13,111 nt of DNA from Gammaproteobacteria bacterium (lineage in GTDB: Bacteria; Pseudomonadota; Gammaproteobacteria; Enterobacterales; GCA-2746155): assembly GCA_024206355.1 (NCBI GenBank), contig JAAGZM010000322.1, positions 1 through 13,111 of the forward strand. Reading direction: 5' to 3'. The notes beneath the pieces were generated by a model. It was not told the DNA's origin and did no database searches. It worked only from the letters and a program-made list of their open reading frames with translations. Position numbers and translations under genes: made by a program. Positions 1-8,375 of the stretch are shown here, piece by piece; within the stretch, counting starts at the first letter, position 1; the number at the start of each line of letters is the position of its first letter.

Positions 1-1523
1 GACTTGATCCATTGAAAATTGATGTTGAGCTGGTTGCTTCTATTATGTCGTTAAAATTTGCTAGACGACATCATATATTAGCGATTGATGTAGATGTTGA
101 GAAAATCGTTGTAGCAACATCTCGCCCAGATGATCAAGAGTGGATTAGTGGTTTAGAGCATGTTACGCAGAAAAAAGTTAAACTTATTTTCTGTGAACCA
201 GATGCTATCAAACGTTACACTGAAGAATTTTATAACTTATCTCACTCCGTGAAAAAAGCATCGAATACTGACTTCGGTGGTAGTTCATCAGTCAGTAATC
301 TTGAACAACTTGTTGAATTAGGACAAATGGGTGAGTACGATGCGAATGATCAGCACATTGTCCGTGTTGTTGATTGGATCCTCTCTTATGCTTTTGATCA
401 AAGAGCGAGTGATATTCATATTGAGCCAAGGCGAGAGAAAGGGTATATCCGTTTTAGAATTGATGGTGTCTTACACAATGTTCATGAGCTCCCTATTGAT
501 ATTACCAAAGCAGTTACAAGTCGACTTAAAATATTAGGTCGTATGGATGTTGCTGAAAAACGTCGACCTCTAGATGGTCGGATAAAGACTAAAAATACTG
601 ATGGTGAAGAGGTTGAGCTGCGTTTATCAACAATGCCTACCGCTTTTGGTGAAAAGTTCGTTGGTCGAATTTTTGATACAACCGTTTTACTTCGTGATTT
701 CCACGAGCTAGGTATGGATAAAACAGATAGTGCAAAATGGCTATCTTTGATAAAACAACCTACTGGGATTGTACTGGTAACAGGTCCAACAGGTAGTGGT
801 AAGACAACAACGCTCTATACTTCGCTAAAGCTTTTAGCCACATCTGAAGTGAATGTTTGTACGTTGGAAGATCCGATTGAAATGGTTGAACCTAGTTTTA
901 ATCAGATGCAGGTTAATCATGATATTGGTTTAGACTTTGCCAGTGGAATTCGCGCTTTATTAAGACAAGATCCTGATATTATCATGGTCGGTGAAATACG
1001 TGATGCAGAGACAGCAGAAATGGCTGTTCAAGCCTCATTAACCGGTCACTTGGTGATAGCGACACTTCATACAAATGATGCTTCTCTGGCAATTACTCGC
1101 TTACTTGAAATCGGTGTGCCAGGTTATCTAATCAATGCCACATTGCTTGGTATCATGGCGCAAAGATTGGTTCGAGTTTTATGTCCAGATTGCAAACAAG
1201 AAGCAAAAGTTAATGATAAAGATTGGCTTACATTTGTTCATCCTTTTGCTCTTCCTAAGCCTCCAACAATCTTTAAACCTAAGGGTTGTGATGAATGTAG
1301 GAATACTGGATTTAAGGGTAGAGCAGGGCTTTATGAAATGTTAAGTGTGAACGCTTCAACTAGAAAACTAATTAGAGATAATGCCGATGCCGATCAGATC
1401 AGGGAGGCTGGATTAGATGATGGCATGAATTTACTGCGTATAAGTGGTGCCGTTAAAGTAGTTGAAGGATTAACTACAATAGAAGAAGTATTAAGAGTTG
1501 CGCCTCCTTCAGACGAGGGCTAG
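1..1523 (+). CDS. GspE/PulE-family secretion or type IV pilus assembly ATPase, 5' end outside window
   Basis: This cytoplasmic hexameric ATPase would power pseudopilus or pilus assembly in a type II secretion or type IV pilus-like machine. The frame is open from base 3 (Leu-Asp-Pro-Leu-Lys-Ile-Asp), so the gene starts upstream and the TTG at 12 is unlikely to be the start. Counting that TTG as residue 1, I see a short T2SSE N-domain (about 1-90), SDIHIEP near 134, Walker A GPTGSGKTTT (258-267), Asp box TLEDPIE (284-290), Walker B DPDIIMVGEIRD (320-331), His box TGHLVIATLHTND (344-356), and a zinc-binding pair CPDC (391-394) and CDEC (426-429). All catalytic motifs are intact. No other gsp or pil gene is nearby, so it looks like an orphan paralogue. 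GspE, MshE or PilB identity cannot be settled from sequence alone. It ends 13 bases from the convergent valS. Confidence 0.9.
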   Translation, partial: LDPLKIDVELVASIMSLKFARRHHILAIDVDVEKIVVATSRPDDQEWISGLEHVTQKKVKLIFCEPDAIKRYTEEFYNLSHSVKKASNTDFGGSSSVSNLEQLVELGQMGEYDANDQHIVRVVDWILSYAFDQRASDIHIEPRREKGYIRFRIDGVLHNVHELPIDITKAVTSRLKILGRMDVAEKRRPLDGRIKTKNTDGEEVELRLSTMPTAFGEKFVGRIFDTTVLLRDFHELGMDKTDSAKWLSLIKQPTGIVLVTGPTGSGKTTTLYTSLKLLATSEVNVCTLEDPIEMVEPSFNQMQVNHDIGLDFASGIRALLRQDPDIIMVGEIRDAETAEMAVQASLTGHLVIATLHTNDASLAITRLLEIGVPGYLINATLLGIMAQRLVRVLCPDCKQEAKVNDKDWLTFVHPFALPKPPTIFKPKGCDECRNTGFKGRAGLYEMLSVNASTRKLIRDNADADQIREAGLDDGMNLLRISGAVKVVEGLTTIEEVLRVAPPSDEG

Positions 1524-1536
1524 TGTGGACATATTT

Positions 1537-4311
1537 CTACAACGTTGCGATATCATCCCTTTTATTTTGCAAAGTCTTCATTGCTGCATCAAGTTCAAGC
1601 AACTTAGCTCGTTCCTTTTCAACAACGGCTTCGGGGGCTTTATCTGTAAAGCCTGGATTCGATAATTTTCCAGAAGTTCTAGCTTGATCCTTGGACAGCT
1701 TATCTAATTCTTTATTCAAACGAGCAAGCTCTGCTTCTTTATCAATAAGGCCTTGCATCGGAATCAATACTTCCATATTACCGGCAAGTGCTGTTGCTGA
1801 AATTGGTGCTTCATCGCCTTTTTCTAACCAGTTGATCGACTCAAGTTTGGCAAGTGTCTTTAGAAACTGTTCTTGTGAATGCATCTTCAATTTATCTTGC
1901 TTATTGCCATTACTAAGATATACAGGAATAGGCTTTGCAGGAGAAATGCCCATTTCACCTCGAATTGCTCTAATACCGATAACTACTTGCTTTACCCAAT
2001 CAATATCATCAAGAGCCGACTGTTCAATAAATGACTCATCAACAATTGGAAAAGGTTGAATAATAATAGTACCGGCTGAGTTAACTTTATTCGTAGTTAA
2101 AGGTTTTATACTTTTCCAAATTTCTTCTGTTATGAAAGGCATAATTGGGTGTAACAAACGTAATAATGAATCCATTACATTGATGAGTGTTAACCTTGTT
2201 CCAGATTTTTCTGCTTCAGATGCAGTGTCACTATAGAGTACGGGCTTGGAGAGTTCTAAGTACCAATCACAGTATTCATTCCAAGTAAATTCATACAATG
2301 CTTGTGCGCAAAGATCAAATCGATAAGTTGATAAATGCCTTTCAAATTCACCGATGGTGACTTGAAGTTGTGATTGTATCCAACGATCGGCAAGACTGTA
2401 AGAAACTTCATCTGCATTGATATTTTGATCTTCAGTATTCATCAATACATAACGAGCAGCATTCCATATTTTATTGCAGAAATTACGATAGCCTTCAACT
2501 CGGTTTAGATCAAAATTGATATCACGACTAGTTGATGCCATTGCACAGAAGGTGAACCTCAGCGCATCAGTACCATAAGATTCAATACCGTTGGCATATT
2601 GTTTGCGAGTTTGTTTTTCTACTTTCTTAGCAAGTTGCGGTTGCATCATGCCAGTAGTTCGTTTTGTTACTAAAGACTCTAGGTCAATACCATCAATAAT
2701 ATCAATAGGATCTAAGACATTACCCTTAGACTTAGACATTTTGTGGCCATTTTCATCTCGGATAAGACCGGTGATATAAATTTCATGAAAAGGCACTTTT
2801 CCTGTAAATTTAATACCCATCATGATCATTCTAGCAACCCAGAAAAAGATGATATCAAATCCAGTCACCAAAACACTTGTTGGTAAAAAGGTTTCCAGAT
2901 CAGGATTATCATCAGGCCAGCCCATTGTTGCCATTGGCCATAGTGCTGATGAAAACCAAGTATCTAAAACGTCGTTATCTTGGCGTAAGTTGATGTTGCC
3001 TAGATTATACTGCTCTCGAACATCTGATTCGCTTTTACCGACATAAACATTATCTTGATCATCATACCAGGCAGGTATTCTATGACCCCACCAAAGTTGT
3101 CTGGAAATACACCAGTCTTGGATATTGTACATCCATTGATAGTAGGTCTTGTTCCAATTTTCTGGGACAAATTTTATTTGCCCTGACTCAACAGCTTCAA
3201 TTGCTGGCTTTGCTAATACTTTTGCATCAACATACCATTGATCTGTTAATAATGGTTCAATGATCGCATTACTTCGATCGCCTCTTGGGACCATTAACTT
3301 GTGTGATTCAATCTTGTCTAACAACGCTATCGCATCTAGATCGGCAATAATCTGTTTCCTAGCATCAAAACGATCCATGCCCCGATATTTTTCGGGTGTG
3401 TTATCGTTAATTGATGCATCGACTGTAAGAATGTTAAGCATAGGCAAATTGTGGCGCTTGCCCATTTCATAATCATTAAAATCATGAGCTGGAGTTATCT
3501 TTACACAGCCAGTACCGAATTCCATTTCAACATAGTCGTCAGCAATAATTGGAATTTCGCGATCAGTTAATGGTAGCTTGATCATTTTTCCAAGAAGGTG
3601 TTGATAGCGAGTATCTTCTGGATGAATTGCAACAGCCTGATCACCTAACATAGTTTCAGGACGCGTTGTTGCCACCACAAGATATTCAAGGCCATCAATA
3701 GGCTCTGCAAGGGGATATCTAAGGTGCCAGAGATGACCTTGTTCTTCTTCGTTGAGTACCTCTAGATCGGATACGGCAGTATGGAATACAGGATCCCAGT
3801 TTACCAGACGCTTACCTCGATAAATCAATTTCTCTTTATGAAGGCGAATGAAAACTTCTTGAACAGCTTCTGAGAGATTGTCATCCATTGTGAAAGCTTC
3901 GCGACTCCAATCTGGTGAATCACCTAATCGTTTCATCTGTTGGCTTATTGTGCCACCTGACTTTTCTTTCCATTCCCATATTTTTTCGACAAATGCTTCA
4001 CGACCTAACTCCTGGCGTGTTTTGCCTTCAGCATTTAAAAGGCGTTCAACAACCATCTGAGTAGCAATGCCAGCATGATCGCAACCAGGCTGCCATAAAG
4101 TATTGTCACCTTTCATTCGATGATATCGAGTCAATGCATCCATGATAGTGTGCTGGAAAGCGTGCCCCATATGCAGACTTCCTGTGACATTGGGTGGCGG
4201 TATTACAATACTATATGGGTTACCTTCACCGGAAGGTTTAAAGGCGTTATCGGTTTCCCACTGGGCGTACCAATTTTGTTCAATGTCGTGTGGATTATAA
4301 GAAGTTTCCAT
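1537..4311 (-). CDS. valS: Valyl-tRNA synthetase
   Basis: A cytoplasmic class Ia aminoacyl-tRNA synthetase that charges tRNA-Val and hydrolyses mischarged Thr-tRNA-Val. The 924 residues contain the HIGH signature as HMGH (47-50, within PPPNVTGSLHMGH), the CP1 editing domain with TTRPET (215-220) and the conserved GTGCVKITPAHDFNDYE stretch, the KMSKS loop (524-528), the anticodon-binding domain, and the C-terminal valine-specific coiled coil rich in Lys, Glu and Leu (about the last 70 residues). E. coli ValS is 951 residues, so this is full length. It is the last gene of the pepA-holC-acidic protein-valS run, 36 bases after the preceding stop. There is no strong Shine-Dalgarno before its ATG, only an A-rich leader. 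Its stop lies 13 bases from the convergent ATPase gene. Confidence 0.98.
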   Translation of the reverse strand: METSYNPHDIEQNWYAQWETDNAFKPSGEGNPYSIVIPPPNVTGSLHMGHAFQHTIMDALTRYHRMKGDNTLWQPGCDHAGIATQMVVERLLNAEGKTRQELGREAFVEKIWEWKEKSGGTISQQMKRLGDSPDWSREAFTMDDNLSEAVQEVFIRLHKEKLIYRGKRLVNWDPVFHTAVSDLEVLNEEEQGHLWHLRYPLAEPIDGLEYLVVATTRPETMLGDQAVAIHPEDTRYQHLLGKMIKLPLTDREIPIIADDYVEMEFGTGCVKITPAHDFNDYEMGKRHNLPMLNILTVDASINDNTPEKYRGMDRFDARKQIIADLDAIALLDKIESHKLMVPRGDRSNAIIEPLLTDQWYVDAKVLAKPAIEAVESGQIKFVPENWNKTYYQWMYNIQDWCISRQLWWGHRIPAWYDDQDNVYVGKSESDVREQYNLGNINLRQDNDVLDTWFSSALWPMATMGWPDDNPDLETFLPTSVLVTGFDIIFFWVARMIMMGIKFTGKVPFHEIYITGLIRDENGHKMSKSKGNVLDPIDIIDGIDLESLVTKRTTGMMQPQLAKKVEKQTRKQYANGIESYGTDALRFTFCAMASTSRDINFDLNRVEGYRNFCNKIWNAARYVLMNTEDQNINADEVSYSLADRWIQSQLQVTIGEFERHLSTYRFDLCAQALYEFTWNEYCDWYLELSKPVLYSDTASEAEKSGTRLTLINVMDSLLRLLHPIMPFITEEIWKSIKPLTTNKVNSAGTIIIQPFPIVDESFIEQSALDDIDWVKQVVIGIRAIRGEMGISPAKPIPVYLSNGNKQDKLKMHSQEQFLKTLAKLESINWLEKGDEAPISATALAGNMEVLIPMQGLIDKEAELARLNKELDKLSKDQARTSGKLSNPGFTDKAPEAVVEKERAKLLELDAAMKTLQNKRDDIATL

Positions 4312-4347
4312 GAGTATATTTTTTCGTCTTTAAGAAATTGTTAGTTA

Positions 4348-5079
4348 TCAGAAGTCTTGATCAATCTTAGCGGCTTCTAGCAGTTCATTAAAAGTGTCTT
4401 TGTCAAGCAAAGCTAGTTCTTCAAAAAGTTGCAGCTTATTTTCTTCAACACGAGAATTTAATAATTCTAAAAATGCACCTGATAGTTGAGGAGGGAGGTT
4501 CTCCATTAATAACATCTCAACTTTTATCCAGGCATTTTTAAGAATTAAATCAGCCATTTCTACTTCATCAAATGACTCAGTTTGATTATTTTCAAATTCT
4601 TGTTCGGCAATTTGTTCTATATCTTGTTGTTGTTCAAGCGTTTCGACTTTAAGTTCTTCATTTTGGATACTGACATGTTGATGCGTTTGTGGATGGTCTG
4701 CAGAAATGCCTTCGTCATATTGATTGTTATCGGTAATATTTTCTATTTGTGAGACCTGTTTTGATGGTTCGTCAGGCTCTTCTTCAACTAAATTAGTAGT
4801 GATTGGCAATTCTTCAGTTAATTCAGGAATGAGTTCTAAATCCTCAGCAGCTTCCTCATGATGAGTACTAGCAAGTTGTTGCTCTACTGTTTCTGTAGAA
4901 TTGTAAGCATCTAATGAGACATTGAAATTATCAGTAATCTCAACTTTTTTATTCAGTTCTGGTATCGACTGCTCAAGTATAGGGATACCATCTTCATCTA
5001 AAAGTGTCTTATCTAATAGATTTCGGATATCTTCTAAATCACCTAGAATTGCTGTTGGATTATTATCATCACTATTCAT
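4348..5079 (-). CDS. Hypothetical highly acidic protein between holC and valS
   Basis: I do not recognise a named family. Its 243 residues fall into three parts. The N-terminus (10-45) carries GDLEDIRNLLD and short hydrophobic-in-acidic motifs (IPIL at 32-35, IPEL at 39-42, and again IPEL at 84-87). A Glu/Gln/Asn-rich, probably disordered linker spans about 45-170. A predicted helical C-terminal domain (about 172-243) contains LPPQLSGAFLELLNSRV and ends in AKIDQDF. There is no signal peptide or membrane segment, so it is probably cytoplasmic. It sits 15 bases after holC and 36 bases before valS on the same strand. A small hypothetical gene in this slot also occurs in Pseudomonas as far as I recall. 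A protein-interaction role is inference only. The Shine-Dalgarno is weak (AGAG about 13 bases upstream). Confidence 0.85.
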   Translation of the reverse strand: MNSDDNNPTAILGDLEDIRNLLDKTLLDEDGIPILEQSIPELNKKVEITDNFNVSLDAYNSTETVEQQLASTHHEEAAEDLELIPELTEELPITTNLVEEEPDEPSKQVSQIENITDNNQYDEGISADHPQTHQHVSIQNEELKVETLEQQQDIEQIAEQEFENNQTESFDEVEMADLILKNAWIKVEMLLMENLPPQLSGAFLELLNSRVEENKLQLFEELALLDKDTFNELLEAAKIDQDF

Positions 5080-5094
5080 AATTTGTCAATTTCT

Positions 5095-5529
5095 CTAGTT
5101 ATTCTTTCCCAGTAGTTTATGGGTTACTGTAAAACCTAATTGGCGATAAACTCTATAACGTTCTCTCGCTTTTTCTTTGTAGTGTTCTTCAGCACCTACA
5201 AGCTCAATAACATTTCTAAACTGTCCAGAGTTTAAGGGTAAGTCACCATCAATATTTAGTAATGTTGGATAACGACTTCCTTGTGGCTGTTTATCTGTTA
5301 ATAATACAGCGACTGAGGAACTATAGCACTCTGTATCAAGTGAATATGTGATAAATTGCTCGCTGCTATTATGCCATAGCAATTCGTCGATTTGTTCTAA
5401 GTACATTCTTTTTTCAGCAATGACTAGAACACGATCGTAATGTTCATAAAGTTGACTTATTGAAGTAATAGCCGAGTTCATTCTCTGGCTATTGCTATCA
5501 AGAAGTATAAATTTTACTTGGGTATTCAT
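5095..5529 (-). CDS. holC: DNA polymerase III subunit chi
   Basis: Chi is part of the clamp-loader-associated chi-psi pair and links the replisome to single-stranded DNA-binding protein (SSB). The 144 residues (E. coli 147) show the family pattern: an N-terminal strand VKFILLD, a helix, RVLVIAEK (33-40), IDELLW (47-52), LLNIDGDLP (90-98), and the C-terminal helix ARERYRVYR (121-129). In E. coli chi, that helix carries the Arg/Tyr/Lys residues that bind the SSB tail, so the SSB-contact face appears kept. It begins 8 bases after the pepA stop, with a GAG element inside that gap. It lies 15 bases before the acidic protein gene. Translation coupled to pepA is likely. Confidence 0.93.
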   Translation of the reverse strand: MNTQVKFILLDSNSQRMNSAITSISQLYEHYDRVLVIAEKRMYLEQIDELLWHNSSEQFITYSLDTECYSSSVAVLLTDKQPQGSRYPTLLNIDGDLPLNSGQFRNVIELVGAEEHYKEKARERYRVYRQLGFTVTHKLLGKNN

Positions 5530-5537
5530 CTAACTCG

Positions 5538-7034
5538 TTACGAATTTACTACTCGGTTAATGATATATTGTGTCAATAATGGAACTGGCTTACCCGTGCC
5601 ACCTTTGTTTTTTCCCTTATTCCAAGCAGTACCTGCAATATCAATGTGTGCCCACTGATATTTCTTAGTAAAACGAGAAAGGAAACATGCAGCTGTGATT
5701 GAACCAGCAGCAGAGCCTCCTAAGTTGGACATATCAGCAAAATTACTATCGAGCTGTTCTTGGTATTCATCCCAAATAGGTAATCGCCAAGCTCTATCTG
5801 CTGCTTGCTCACCGGCATTTAGCAAGTCGTGTGCAAGAGGATTATGATTACTCATAATGCCTGAAGCTTTATGCCCTAAAGCAACAATAACTGCGCCTGT
5901 TAATGTGGCAACATCGATAACCACATCAGGATCAAATTTATCAACATAAGTCAGAGCATCACATAAAACTAGTCTGCCTTCCGCATCGGTATTAAGAATT
6001 TCGATGGTTTGACCTGACATAGATGTAACAACATCACCAGGGCGTGAAGCTTTGGCAGATGGCATATTCTCAGCAGCGGCGATAACGGTTATTAGATTTA
6101 CAGGTAATCCCATTTCGATAACTGCTTGTGTGGCTCCAAAAACAGAAGCAGCTCCGCCCATATCGAATTTCATTTCATCCATTGCAGCACCAGGTTTTAA
6201 TGAAATTCCTCCAGTGTCAAAGGTAATTCCTTTTCCTACAAGAACGATAGGTTTAGCATCTTCCTCTCCACCCTTGTATTCGATAGTGATTAATTTACCC
6301 GGTTCATCACTACCCTGAGAAACAGAAATAAAGGCACCCATGCCCATTTCTTTCATTTCATCTTCATCAATAACTGACGTTGTAACTTTTTTATTATCAT
6401 CCGCAAGCTTGAAAGCTCGCTCAGCAATATAGGTTGGTGTACAGATGTTGCCTGGCAGGTTCATTAAGTCTTTTGTTGTACTTACACCTTGAGCAATGGA
6501 TATACCTTGCTTGATGGCTTCTTCGCCTTCAGATAATTCACGTCGTGTCGGAACATTAAAGATAATTTTTCTAAGTGGTCTTCTAGCAGAACTGGCTTTA
6601 CTTTTTAATTGATCAAAGTTGTAAAGCGTTCCTTCAGAAGTCTCAACAGCATGCTTTACTTTCCATTGAGAGTCGCGACCTTTAACATTCAGCTCAGTTA
6701 GAAAACAAACAGCTTCCATCGAGCCAGTATCATTTAATGTTTGCACAGCTTTGGAGATGATTTTTTGGTATTGAGTATCCCCTAATTCTCTTTCTTTACC
6801 GCAACCAATCAGTAATACGCGATCACTAAGTGTATTAGGTACATTATGTAATAAAAGAACTTGCCCAAGCTTCCCTTCGAGGTCTCCACGGCGTAGAATA
6901 TTGCTAATAAATCCATCTGTAATCTTATCGAATTGTTCGGCAGTTGCTGTGAGTTTTCGTGGTTCAAAGACACCAAGTACGATACAGGCTGTTCTTTGTT
7001 TTTCAGGATTACCACTCTTGACACTATATTCCAT
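5538..7034 (-). CDS. pepA: Leucyl aminopeptidase (M17 family), PepA
   Basis: A cytosolic dizinc or dimanganese aminopeptidase that removes N-terminal residues from peptides. In E. coli it doubles as a DNA-binding accessory factor for XerCD recombination and carAB control. The 498 residues (E. coli 503) have an N-terminal macro-like domain and a C-terminal catalytic domain. By alignment with E. coli, metal ligands are K268, D273, D291, D350 and E352, and catalytic residues are K280 and R354, within VGKGITFDTGG and NTDAEGR; all are present. A strong Shine-Dalgarno (GGAG at 7040-7043) lies 5 bases before the ATG. It heads the leftward pepA-holC-acidic-valS run and diverges from lptFG. Whether it also binds DNA here, perhaps at its own palindromic promoter, is open. 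Confidence 0.97.
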   Translation of the reverse strand: MEYSVKSGNPEKQRTACIVLGVFEPRKLTATAEQFDKITDGFISNILRRGDLEGKLGQVLLLHNVPNTLSDRVLLIGCGKERELGDTQYQKIISKAVQTLNDTGSMEAVCFLTELNVKGRDSQWKVKHAVETSEGTLYNFDQLKSKASSARRPLRKIIFNVPTRRELSEGEEAIKQGISIAQGVSTTKDLMNLPGNICTPTYIAERAFKLADDNKKVTTSVIDEDEMKEMGMGAFISVSQGSDEPGKLITIEYKGGEEDAKPIVLVGKGITFDTGGISLKPGAAMDEMKFDMGGAASVFGATQAVIEMGLPVNLITVIAAAENMPSAKASRPGDVVTSMSGQTIEILNTDAEGRLVLCDALTYVDKFDPDVVIDVATLTGAVIVALGHKASGIMSNHNPLAHDLLNAGEQAADRAWRLPIWDEYQEQLDSNFADMSNLGGSAAGSITAACFLSRFTKKYQWAHIDIAGTAWNKGKNKGGTGKPVPLLTQYIINRVVNS

Positions 7035-7060
7035 GAATGCTCCGGATTTTCATTAAATGG

Positions 7061-7095
7061 TTGTCTGACTTATACTTGTATAATATTGTAGACAA
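7061..7095. promoter_or_regulatory. Nested inverted repeats upstream of pepA, possible operator/promoter
   Basis: Outer arms TTGTCT (7061-7066) and AGACAA (7090-7095) enclose a perfect 14-base palindrome TTATACTTGTATAA (7070-7083). The minus strand offers a candidate pepA promoter here: TTGTCT (7095-7090) and TATAAG (7074-7069), with a short 15-base spacer. The plus strand offers TTGTCT-N17-TATTGT. The palindrome would overlap the pepA -10 element, as an operator might. Seen in sequence; the regulatory role is inference. Confidence 0.4.
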
Positions 7096-7137
7096 AATAA
7101 TTAATGTTACTAATGTTTAAAAATAGAAAATATAGGA

Positions 7138-7214
7138 AAAACGTAGTTTAACTGAAATATTGCAAAAATGAAGGTATAAATACAAGTTTAATTCAGTAGA
7201 GCTGGCTACGTTTT
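7138..7214. repeat. 9-bp inverted repeat flanking the lptF promoter
   Basis: AAAACGTAG at 7138-7146 is the exact reverse complement of CTACGTTTT at 7206-7214. The copies lie 59 bases apart on either side of the candidate lptFG promoter. TTTAACT also follows both as a direct repeat (7147-7153 and 7212-7218). With 9-bp arms in AT-rich DNA this could be chance or a pair of protein-binding half sites. Confidence 0.3.
7152..7180 (+). promoter_or_regulatory. Candidate sigma70 promoter for lptFG
   Basis: CTGAAA (7152-7157, 4/6 to the -35 consensus) is separated by 17 bases from TATAAA (7175-7180, 5/6 to the -10 consensus). Transcription would begin near 7187, leaving a leader of about 40-50 bases before lptF. 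It is the best rightward promoter match in the divergent region. Confidence 0.45.
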
Positions 7215-7235
7215 AACTATTTAATGGATATTAGA

Positions 7236-8375
7236 GTGATAATTGGACGTTATTTAAACAAAGAAGTCATAAAAACAATGAGCGTTGTTCTAATAGTGCT
7301 TTTGATGCTCTTTGTTGGGCAACGTTTTGTAATGTATTTAAGTGATGCAGCACAAGGGCGTTTTGCCAGTGAATTGGTGTTAACACTATTGCTGTATCAA
7401 ATCCCTGTCTTTGTCAGTTACTTGCTTCCCTTATCATTATTTATGGCTATGTTAATCACCCTTGGGAAATTACATACTGATAATGAAATGGCTGTTATCT
7501 CTGCCTGTGGAATTAGTGACCGTCAGATCTTAAACTATTTTATACCGATGGTTTTAGTCTTGAGCTTGCTCACAGGGTACCTTACTTTATTCCAAGCGCC
7601 TGCAGCAATTTTCGCTCAACAAAAACTGATTAAAGAACAAGAAGTAAAAGGTGATTTAAGCTTAATCAGTCCAGGGAAGTTTCAAGCCACTTCAGATGGA
7701 AAACGTATTATCTATGTCGAAGAAATAAAAAATGATAATCAATTAAAAAGTGTCTTTTTTGTTCAACAAAATGCTCAAAATGAACATGGTTTTTCTCTGA
7801 TAGTATCTAATAATGGTCGGTATTGGAGTGATGATAATCAGCAAAACTTTTTAGTCCTTGAAAATGGCAGCCAATATCAAGGAAGTACCGGAAATAACAA
7901 GCTTCAGACAATGGAATTTGAACGTTATTTTATGGCGCTTAAAACTATTGAAAATCGTACAGTTGTGAGTAAATTAAAAGCTATCTCAACAAAAGAATTA
8001 GTCTCTGAACAAACAGATGCATACTTGGGTGAATTACAATGGCGTATAGCCGCACCTATCTCTATCTCCTTGCTTGTATTATTAGCTTTGCCTTTAGCCC
8101 GTGTTCAACCTAGACAAGGAAAGTTTGCAAAGCTATTACCGGGTTTATTAATTTATATTACTTATATGATTATGTTGCTGACGATGAAAGGAGCAATTGA
8201 AGATGGTAAATTGACATCATCTATAGGCACATGGTGGGTACACTTATTCTTGTTAGCCTATGGTTACAGTGAATTTACCCAATGGAAATGGTTAAAACAA
8301 ATGAAGGGGCCCGCTAAAGCTACAGCGAAAAATTCAATCAGTACTTCTCCCAAAGATGAGGTTGCTGAAAAATGA
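7236..8375 (+). CDS. lptF: LPS export ABC transporter permease LptF
   Basis: An inner-membrane permease that pairs with LptG and the ATPase LptB to lift lipopolysaccharide out of the membrane and onto the LptC-A-D bridge. The YjgP/YjgQ layout is clear: membrane segments near residues 15-40, 52-75 and 95-120, a soluble periplasmic beta-jellyroll (about 125-265), then three C-terminal membrane segments. The SDAAQGRF stretch and the LGKLHTDNEMAVISACGIS cytoplasmic helix are characteristic. I choose the GTG at 7236 because the protein then begins MIIGRYLNKEV, matching the usual LptF start, with GGA (7226-7228) 7 bases upstream. The ATG at 7224 adds four residues but has no Shine-Dalgarno. It ends in a Lys/Ser/Ala-rich tail and overlaps lptG by four bases (ATGA), implying translational coupling. 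Confidence 0.95.
   Translation: MIIGRYLNKEVIKTMSVVLIVLLMLFVGQRFVMYLSDAAQGRFASELVLTLLLYQIPVFVSYLLPLSLFMAMLITLGKLHTDNEMAVISACGISDRQILNYFIPMVLVLSLLTGYLTLFQAPAAIFAQQKLIKEQEVKGDLSLISPGKFQATSDGKRIIYVEEIKNDNQLKSVFFVQQNAQNEHGFSLIVSNNGRYWSDDNQQNFLVLENGSQYQGSTGNNKLQTMEFERYFMALKTIENRTVVSKLKAISTKELVSEQTDAYLGELQWRIAAPISISLLVLLALPLARVQPRQGKFAKLLPGLLIYITYMIMLLTMKGAIEDGKLTSSIGTWWVHLFLLAYGYSEFTQWKWLKQMKGPAKATAKNSISTSPKDEVAEK

Noticed and set aside
12..14. TTG as start codon of the GspE-like gene
   Set aside because: The frame is open to the window edge with Leu-Asp-Pro just upstream, a usual part of this family's N-terminus, so the gene starts outside.
1691..2059. 122-residue open frame opposite valS
   Set aside because: It is an antisense shadow of the ValS C-terminal region, with no start signal or recognisable domain.
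7224..7235. ATG at 7224 as the lptF start
   Set aside because: No Shine-Dalgarno precedes it. The GTG at 7236 gives the family-typical MII-x-RYL start with GGA correctly spaced, though the ATG cannot be excluded.
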